From: an uncultured Porphyromonadaceae bacterium | GTDB taxonomy: Bacteria; Bacteroidota; Bacteroidia; Bacteroidales; Muribaculaceae | Assembly (NCBI GenBank): GCA_905193485.1 | Contig: CAJJOX010000067.1 | Coordinates: 1-10,542, forward strand | DNA: 10,542 nt | Direction of reading: 5' to 3' | In this document: piece after piece, positions 5,294 through 10,542 of the stretch | Position numbering within the stretch: position 1 is the first letter of the stretch | How the letters are laid out: each line of letters opens with the position of its first letter | Notes under the pieces: model-generated | Database searches by the model: none | Seen by the model: the letters and a program-made list of their open reading frames with translations, nothing else | Told to the model about the DNA's origin: nothing | Translations under genes and position numbers: made by a program

Positions 5294-7767
5294 TGTCACA
5301 GACCACAACACAGCAGATCCGTCGCTTGCTTAATCTCGAGCCGGGCACATACGACAACACCATTAGCGTGTTGCTTACCGACAGCCGTTCGCTCACCTAT
5401 CCCGACGAATCGCTTTTTTTTGCAATCACAACCGCCACCAACGACGGTCACCGCTACATCCGCGAACTATATGACAAGGGCGTGCGCTCGTTTGTCGTCA
5501 GTCACATTCCCGAATCGATGACAGCATTCACTGATGCCGAATTCATAGTCACACCCGACGTCACCAAAGCGCTCCAGCTAATCGCCCGCGAACACCGCCG
5601 TCAATTTGCAGGCAAGGTGATCGGCATTACAGGCAGCCGCGGAAAGACAACAGTAAAAGAATGGCTCTACCAGCTCCTTGCCGACCGCTACCACATCGTG
5701 CGCAGTCCGCGCAGTTTCAACTCGCAGATCGGCGTACCGCTCTCGCTATGGGAAATAAACAGTGATACCGAACTTGCGATCATCGAAGCCGGAGTATCAC
5801 AAGCAGGTGAAATGGCATCGCTTAAAGCCATGATATCACCCGAGATAGGCATAATCACCAATATCAACAACGAACATGCCGAGGGCTTCCGCTCCATCGA
5901 GCAGAAATGCGATGAAAAAGTGAGTCTGATGCGTGACTGCCGCTGCCTGATTTATTGCAGCGATGACCCAATGATCACAAGGTCGGTACAACGGTGCTGT
6001 CACCCGGAAATCGAACTTTACTGGTCGCACACCGATGTTGATGCTCCGCTTTTTATTTCAAGCGCGGTCGCCAAAGGCAACACCACACTGATTACATACA
6101 ACTATCTCCACGAAACGGCACAGATAAAAGTGCCGTTCATTGCCGAAGCCGACATTCAGAATGTCATCCATTGCTTGGCTCTGATGCTTTATCTCGGATG
6201 CTCACAGCAGGAAATCGCACAAAAGACAGCACGGCTCACACCGGTTGGCACACGGCTCAACGTAATTGAAGGGGTCAACGACTGTATGCTGATTTACGAT
6301 TCCTACACGTCTGATCTTCATTCGCTGACTCCGGCCATCGACTTCATGGCACGCCGCGCCACCGGCTCCCGCACTTCCACTCTCATTCTCAGCGATGTGA
6401 TGCATGAAAGCATGCCGCCGTCCCGTCTATATCAGGCCGTAGCCAATCTGCTGCGTCACAGCCATATTGATCGTGTGATCGGCATCGGGGAAGAATTCAT
6501 GAACAACTCACGCTATTTCGACACCAATGCGACATTCTATCCAGATACGGCATCGTTTATGGCATCCGTTTCACCGGGTGATTTCGACAGTGAACTCATT
6601 CTGATCAAAGGTGCTCCGCAGTTTCACTTTGAGCAGATCGCCGATATGCTTGAGGCGCGTCAGCACGAAACGGTGCTTGACGTCAACCTTGATGCTGTCG
6701 TGCACAATTTCAACATATTCCGTTCAATGGTACGACCCACCACAGGCATCGTATGCATGGTCAAAGCCTCGGGTTACGGAGCTGGCTCATATGAACTCGC
6801 CAAGACACTGCAATCCCAAGGAGCCGCCTATCTTGCTGTGGCTGTGCTTGACGAAGGCGTGGATCTCCGTCGCGCAGGCATTACAATGCCGATCATGGTA
6901 CTAAATCCCAAAGTGGTCAACTACCGCACCCTTTTCGCCTATAACCTGGAGCCTGAAATTTTCAGCATCGACATTCTCAACGAAATAATCCGTGAAGGCG
7001 AGAAATACGGCATCACCGACTATCCCGTACATATAAAACTCGACACAGGAATGCACCGGCTCGGATTTCTTGAAAAAGATCTTCCGGAAGTAATAGAAAC
7101 ACTTCAGAAACAGAAAGTCATACGTCCGGCATCAGTCTTCAGTCACCTCGCTGCAGCCGATTGTCCCGAAATGGATGATTACACGCTAAGCCAGTTCGAA
7201 CTGTTTGACCGTTGCTGCGACATGCTTCAGAGCGGCTTCCGCTATCACATCATGCGTCATATCCTCAACTCCACAGGGATAAGCCGTTTTCCGCAATACC
7301 AATATGATCTCGTGCGCCTTGGCATCTGCCTCTACGGCATCCCGACCATGAACGACGGTTCTCAGGGTGATCTACGTCAGGTGTCATCGCTCACCACCAC
7401 TATCATATCCATTAAAGACTGGCCAGCCGGAACAACCATCGGCTACTCTCGCCGGGGAGTGTGCCATCGCGATTCAAAAATAGCCACGATACCTGTAGGC
7501 TATGCCGACGGCATCAACCGCCATCTCGGCAACGGAGGCATGCGCGTCCTTATAAATGGCGTGCGCTGTCCATCTATCGGAAATGTTTGCATGGATGCAT
7601 GCATGATCGATGTCACCGATGTCCCAGACTGTAAAGTAGGCGACCGTGTCGAAATCTTCGGTCCAAACATACCCGTAGCCGAAATCGCCGAAACCCTCGA
7701 CACAATACCATATGAGGTGCTCACTTCCGTTTCATCACGTGTAAAACGCGTCTACTACCGTGAATAA
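5293..7767 (+). CDS. Bifunctional MurF ligase / alanine racemase
   Basis: This 824-aa cytoplasmic fusion supplies and uses D-alanine for peptidoglycan. The N-terminal half (about 1-455) is MurF, which adds D-Ala-D-Ala to UDP-MurNAc-tripeptide using ATP. Its P-loop is GSRGKTT (114-120, with K118), followed by IEAGVSQAGEM and by INNEHAEGF with H195, both typical Mur ligase blocks. The C-terminal half (about 460-824) is a PLP-dependent alanine racemase that makes D-Ala from L-Ala. It has the PLP lysine K491 in MVKASGYG, the MHRLGF block, the catalytic tyrosine Y718 in TIGYSRRG, and the IGNVCMDACMID block around the second active-site face. Both active sites look intact and the reading frame is unbroken. 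The fusion is well known in Bacteroidota. One departure is DSYTSD (336-341) where MurF usually has DSYN; the asparagine is threonine. The ATG overlaps the upstream stop codon by one base. A terminator follows 49 bp after the stop. Confidence 0.95.
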   Translation: MSQTTTQQIRRLLNLEPGTYDNTISVLLTDSRSLTYPDESLFFAITTATNDGHRYIRELYDKGVRSFVVSHIPESMTAFTDAEFIVTPDVTKALQLIAREHRRQFAGKVIGITGSRGKTTVKEWLYQLLADRYHIVRSPRSFNSQIGVPLSLWEINSDTELAIIEAGVSQAGEMASLKAMISPEIGIITNINNEHAEGFRSIEQKCDEKVSLMRDCRCLIYCSDDPMITRSVQRCCHPEIELYWSHTDVDAPLFISSAVAKGNTTLITYNYLHETAQIKVPFIAEADIQNVIHCLALMLYLGCSQQEIAQKTARLTPVGTRLNVIEGVNDCMLIYDSYTSDLHSLTPAIDFMARRATGSRTSTLILSDVMHESMPPSRLYQAVANLLRHSHIDRVIGIGEEFMNNSRYFDTNATFYPDTASFMASVSPGDFDSELILIKGAPQFHFEQIADMLEARQHETVLDVNLDAVVHNFNIFRSMVRPTTGIVCMVKASGYGAGSYELAKTLQSQGAAYLAVAVLDEGVDLRRAGITMPIMVLNPKVVNYRTLFAYNLEPEIFSIDILNEIIREGEKYGITDYPVHIKLDTGMHRLGFLEKDLPEVIETLQKQKVIRPASVFSHLAAADCPEMDDYTLSQFELFDRCCDMLQSGFRYHIMRHILNSTGISRFPQYQYDLVRLGICLYGIPTMNDGSQGDLRQVSSLTTTIISIKDWPAGTTIGYSRRGVCHRDSKIATIPVGYADGINRHLGNGGMRVLINGVRCPSIGNVCMDACMIDVTDVPDCKVGDRVEIFGPNIPVAEIAETLDTIPYEVLTSVSSRVKRVYYRE

Positions 7768-7815
7768 CATGATGCCACACTCCATCCGACACCGATATCA
7801 CACAGATAACAACAT

Positions 7816-7857
7816 AATAACCGGACGCATCTATCGAAGATTGCGTCCGGTTATTTT
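7816..7857 (+). terminator. Strong intrinsic terminator after murF-alr
   Basis: A perfect 14-bp stem pairs 7816-7829 with 7842-7855 around a 12-nt loop, and its end runs into TTTT (7854-7857). It closes the murF-alr transcript. The convergent DUF4293 gene ends only 23 bp away, so the same hairpin probably also stops transcripts from that side, though the minus-strand U-tract (TTATTATGTTGTT) is weaker. Confidence 0.85.
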
Positions 7858-7879
7858 ATCTTATAAGTCGGCAACGCTG

Positions 7880-8329
7880 TTAGCGCAAGCGATCGTAACT
7901 GCGAAGCAATTTCTGATCACGACGGATACTGCGATAGGCTGCGATTATAGCCACAAGGGCACCGACAAGTAGCAGACCGCCGCCACCCCATTGCGGAGTC
8001 ACCTTAGCCGCAACGCCCTCCACAGTCACCGGAGTCACCATAATATAGACAATCACAAGCATCACTGCCACCACAATAAGTCCGGACAGCGCGACGAGTG
8101 ACTTTTGCAACGGGAGTTTTTTAAAACACAATATAGCTATGAGCATGAAAAGAATGCCTATAACCGAAGGCACAAGCAGTGCGATGATTTTACCGCCCTC
8201 CAAAGGATTCATCTTATAGATCGAATCGGGAAGGCTGGCGTCCCAAAAACCGAAAGGGACGAAAAGAAAGACCACCATGACGGCAATGGCCATCAGTAGA
8301 TACAATGTCTGTAGTCGTTGAATTACCAT
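7880..8329 (-). CDS. DUF4293 family integral membrane protein
   Basis: This is a 149-aa inner-membrane protein of the Bacteroidota-specific DUF4293 family, whose function is unknown. Four hydrophobic segments are visible: near residues 6-25, about 45-67, about 74-97 and about 115-133. A short basic tail follows, ending IRRDQKLLRSYDRLR, which is characteristic of the family. I chose the ATG at 8329 because the protein then opens MVIQRLQTLYLL, the usual family start. An in-frame ATG at 8398 would add 23 poorly hydrophobic residues and would place the candidate -7 box inside the gene. It is transcribed convergently to murF-alr and divergently from surE. Confidence 0.8.
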   Translation of the reverse strand: MVIQRLQTLYLLMAIAVMVVFLFVPFGFWDASLPDSIYKMNPLEGGKIIALLVPSVIGILFMLIAILCFKKLPLQKSLVALSGLIVVAVMLVIVYIMVTPVTVEGVAAKVTPQWGGGGLLLVGALVAIIAAYRSIRRDQKLLRSYDRLR

Positions 8330-8372
8330 AATAAAAAGTTGAATATTGACATTTGAATTTTGATTATCTCTA

Positions 8373-8380
8373 CAAAGATA
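8373..8380 (-). promoter_or_regulatory. Candidate -7 box for the DUF4293 gene
   Basis: Read on the minus strand, TATCTTTG matches TANNTTTG exactly and predicts a start near 8367, about 38 nt before the chosen ATG. A TTTG at 8396-8399 is only 15 bp upstream, too close for a standard -33 element, so the promoter is half-supported. Confidence 0.45.
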
Positions 8381-8427
8381 AACAATCATTAGCCACAAAT
8401 TGTAATATCCATCACCAATATTTTTCT

Positions 8428-8435
8428 TAATTTTG
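8428..8435 (+). promoter_or_regulatory. Candidate -7 box for surE
   Basis: TAATTTTG matches TANNTTTG exactly and lies 23 bp before the surE ATG, giving a leader of roughly 18 nt. I find no good -33 TTTG at the expected 19-20 bp spacing. It is divergent from the DUF4293 -7 box, 47 bp away. Confidence 0.45.
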
Positions 8436-8458
8436 CATTTGACTCAATAAATGCCAAT

Positions 8459-9244
8459 ATGACCAACCGACAACCACTCATTTTAATCAGCAACGACGAC
8501 GGAATCAATGCCCCCGGTCTGCGCTATCTCATAGAAAACGCTGTTCAGTTCGGCCATGTCATCGTATCCGCGCCTGATTCGGCTCAGTCGGGCAAAGCAT
8601 CCGCAATCACAGTCGAAGAGCCGCTGCGCATTCATCGTCACGACGACTATTGCGGAGCGGAGATGTATTCAATCAACGGCACTCCTGTCGACTGCATCAA
8701 GCTCGGGCTACATGCCATAGTGCCGCGCCTTCCGGATCTGATGCTCTCCGGAATAAACCATGGTTCCAACTCCGGCGATTCAATCATATATTCCGGCACA
8801 ATGGGAGCCGTGATGGAAGCTTGCATGGCAGGTATCAATGCAATAGGATTCTCTCTTCTACATCATTCATGGGCCGCCGACTTCAGCGGGTGTGGTGAAA
8901 CGGCATGCACAATAATCCGGCAGGTGCTCCAACACGGTCTGCCCGACAAAGTGTGTCTTAATGTCAATATCCCCGCACGATGCACCCCCAAAGGGATAAA
9001 AGTAGCGGAAGCATCACGCGGACATTGGACTGAACAATACCGCGACTACACAGATCCGCACGGCCGTAAATTCTTCATGCTCACAGGAAAATATATCGAT
9101 GACGATCCGGATGATACGTCGACCGACAACTACTGGCTCGAACGGCAATATGCTTCAGTGGTTCCTGTCCGGCCTGACCAGACATACACACCAGCCATCT
9201 CCCCACTCCGCACAATGCTTGAAAATCAGGAATCCGGCAATTAA
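8459..9244 (+). CDS. surE: 5'/3'-nucleotidase SurE
   Basis: SurE is a metal-dependent cytoplasmic phosphatase that removes phosphate from nucleoside 5'- and 3'-monophosphates and is linked to stationary-phase survival. The N-terminal ILISNDDGINAPG block holds the metal-binding aspartates D13 and D14. S44 in APDSAQSG and N100 in LSGINHGSNSGDSIIYSGT complete the expected metal site, and the latter block is the family's most conserved stretch. At 261 aa it has the normal length. An ATG at 8451 opens only three codons in another frame, so 8459 is the start. hisS follows after 58 bp. Confidence 0.95.
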   Translation: MTNRQPLILISNDDGINAPGLRYLIENAVQFGHVIVSAPDSAQSGKASAITVEEPLRIHRHDDYCGAEMYSINGTPVDCIKLGLHAIVPRLPDLMLSGINHGSNSGDSIIYSGTMGAVMEACMAGINAIGFSLLHHSWAADFSGCGETACTIIRQVLQHGLPDKVCLNVNIPARCTPKGIKVAEASRGHWTEQYRDYTDPHGRKFFMLTGKYIDDDPDDTSTDNYWLERQYASVVPVRPDQTYTPAISPLRTMLENQESGN

Positions 9245-9254
9245 TAAAAAACAT

Positions 9255-9262
9255 TAACTTTG
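9255..9262 (+). promoter_or_regulatory. Candidate -7 box for hisS
   Basis: TAACTTTG in the surE-hisS gap is an exact TANNTTTG match, identical to the -7 box of the 6S-like RNA. It would start transcription near 9268, about 35 nt before the hisS ATG. No TTTG sits at the right distance upstream. It suggests hisS can be transcribed apart from surE. Confidence 0.45.
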
Positions 9263-9302
9263 CATCAATAACCTCACCCACTCATAACTTCAGAAGATTA
9301 CA

Positions 9303-10542
9303 ATGGCACAGAAACCATCGATACCGAAAGGGACACGCGATTTCGGACCACTTGAAATGGGCCGCCGCAACTATATATTCGACACCATACGTTCGGCCAT
9401 GCGGCTCTATGGCTACAGCCCCATCGAAACCCCCGCGATGGAAAATCTTACGACCCTCATGGGAAAATATGGCGAAGAAGGCGACAAACTTTTGTTTAAA
9501 ATTCTCAATTCGGGTGACTATCTGCGTGGAATCGATCCGGAACTTGTTTCCGATGGCGGCGACTATGTGAAACTCACACCCCACATTGCGGAAAAGGGGC
9601 TGCGTTACGATCTCACGGTACCGTTCGCCCGGTTTGTCGTCCAACACCGCAACGAATTGCAGATGCCGTTCAAGCGATATCAGATACAACCGGTATGGCG
9701 TGCCGACCGGCCTCAGAAAGGACGTTACCGCGAATTTTATCAATGCGACGCCGACGTGGTCGGTTCCGATTCGCTCATCAATGAGATTGAGCTTCTGCAA
9801 CTCATCGATGACGTTTTCACCCGACTTGGAATCCGCATCATCATAAAGCTCAACAACCGCAAAGTGCTGTCAGGCATAGCGGAACTGATAGGCGCACCCG
9901 AAAAAATCGTCGACATAACCGTTGCCATCGATAAAATCGATAAAATCGGCATCGAAGCCGTGAATGCCGAACTCATCGAACGGGGCATTACCCCGCAGGC
10001 CGTCGAAACGCTTCGTCCCATCATCACCATGGATGGCTCGACATCCGAACGGATCAACCGTCTTGACGAATTGCTCGCCACAAGCGAAACAGGTCGGAAA
10101 GGCGTTGCCGAACTGCGTGAAGTGATCGCCGGAGTCGAAAATCTCGGACTGAACGCTGATCTTGAACTTGACGTGTCGCTTGCCCGCGGGCTCAATTACT
10201 ATACCGGCACCATCATCGAAGTGAAAGCCCGCGACGTTGCCATAGGCAGTATCACAGGAGGCGGCCGTTACGATAATCTCACCGGCGTATTCGGCATGCC
10301 TGGACTTTCCGGTGTCGGCATATCCTTCGGCGCCGACCGCATATACGACGTACTCAACGCTCTTGATCTTTACCCCAAAGATGCCACAACAGGCACCCAA
10401 CTGATGTTCACCAACTTCGGCATCGACGAAGCCGCCGCATCCATGAAAATGCTCAAAAAAGTGCGCGCTGCCGGAATTCGCGCTGAAATATATCCAGACG
10501 CCGCTAAGATGAAAAAGCAGATGAGCCGCGCCGACGCTCTTG
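9303..10542 (+). CDS. hisS: Histidyl-tRNA synthetase (3' end beyond window)
   Basis: This class II aminoacyl-tRNA synthetase charges tRNA-His with histidine. The protein opens [16 protein letters not shown], the standard family start. Motif 2 is [15 protein letters not shown] (about residues 141-155), the histidine-binding block is [13 protein letters not shown] (about 296-308), and motif 3 is [12 protein letters not shown] (about 338-349). The C-terminal anticodon-binding domain begins at about 360 (TQLMFTNFG). The frame is open for 413 codons to the window edge; family members are about 450-460 aa, so roughly 40 residues are missing because of the window boundary and not through damage. Confidence 0.95.
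   Translation, partial: MAQKPSIPKGTRDFGPLEMGRRNYIFDTIRSAMRLYGYSPIETPAMENLTTLMGKYGEEGDKLLFKILNSGDYLRGIDPELVSDGGDYVKLTPHIAEKGLRYDLTVPFARFVVQHRNELQMPFKRYQIQPVWRADRPQKGRYREFYQCDADVVGSDSLINEIELLQLIDDVFTRLGIRIIIKLNNRKVLSGIAELIGAPEKIVDITVAIDKIDKIGIEAVNAELIERGITPQAVETLRPIITMDGSTSERINRLDELLATSETGRKGVAELREVIAGVENLGLNADLELDVSLARGLNYYTGTIIEVKARDVAIGSITGGGRYDNLTGVFGMPGLSGVGISFGADRIYDVLNALDLYPKDATTGTQLMFTNFGIDEAAASMKMLKKVRAAGIRAEIYPDAAKMKKQMSRADAL

Noticed and set aside
7760..7972. 70-codon plus-strand frame crossing the murF-alr terminator
   Set aside because: It spans the terminator hairpin and the antisense of the DUF4293 gene and has no recognisable motif.
8330..8398. Longer DUF4293 reading frame starting at ATG 8398
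   Set aside because: The extra 23 residues do not resemble the family start, and the best -7 box (8373-8380) would fall inside the gene; MVIQRLQ at 8329 fits the family.
9282..10400. Three long minus-strand open frames across the hisS region
   Set aside because: The plus strand encodes a full set of histidyl-tRNA synthetase motifs over the same bases; the antisense frames are compositional shadows.

Overview
The window looks like chromosomal DNA of a Bacteroidota species, most likely a gut member of the order Bacteroidales. The evidence is a MurF-alanine racemase fusion, a TPR/beta-propeller/CRD/OmpA lipoprotein of the PorE (PG1058) type, a DUF4293 membrane protein, a GSCFA protein, and several copies of the Bacteroidales sigma-factor -7 box TANNTTTG upstream of genes. 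A Muribaculaceae-like host is a guess from gene style and balanced base composition. I see no insertion sequence, phage gene, CRISPR array, tRNA or rRNA.

Positions 1-680 hold no protein gene. The minus strand there encodes what looks like an independently transcribed structured RNA: a near-perfect Bacteroidales promoter (397-428), a long rod of paired segments (168-344) and a strong intrinsic terminator (112-160). Its size and rod-with-bubble shape suggest 6S RNA. A divergent promoter at 599-630 serves the first protein gene.

Positions 681-7767 hold four plus-strand genes: a transmembrane Ser/Thr protein kinase, the PorE-like outer-membrane lipoprotein that should bind peptidoglycan, a GSCFA (SGNH-hydrolase-like) protein, and the bifunctional MurF-Alr enzyme. 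The last two overlap by one base. The common theme is the cell wall and envelope: D-Ala production and its addition to the peptidoglycan precursor, an anchor that grips peptidoglycan, a putative esterase, and a kinase that may sense or regulate this set. The run ends at a strong terminator at 7816-7857.

Positions 7880-8329 carry a minus-strand gene for a four-helix DUF4293 membrane protein, convergent with murF-alr and divergent from surE. Plus-strand surE (5'/3'-nucleotidase) follows at 8459-9244, then hisS (histidyl-tRNA synthetase) from 9303, which runs off the window end about 40 codons short of the usual length. surE and hisS each have their own candidate -7 box.

Most of the window is ordinary core genome. 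The parts most worth a second look are the 6S-like RNA locus, the kinase next to the PorE-like lipoprotein, and the translational coupling of the uncharacterised GSCFA protein to MurF-Alr.
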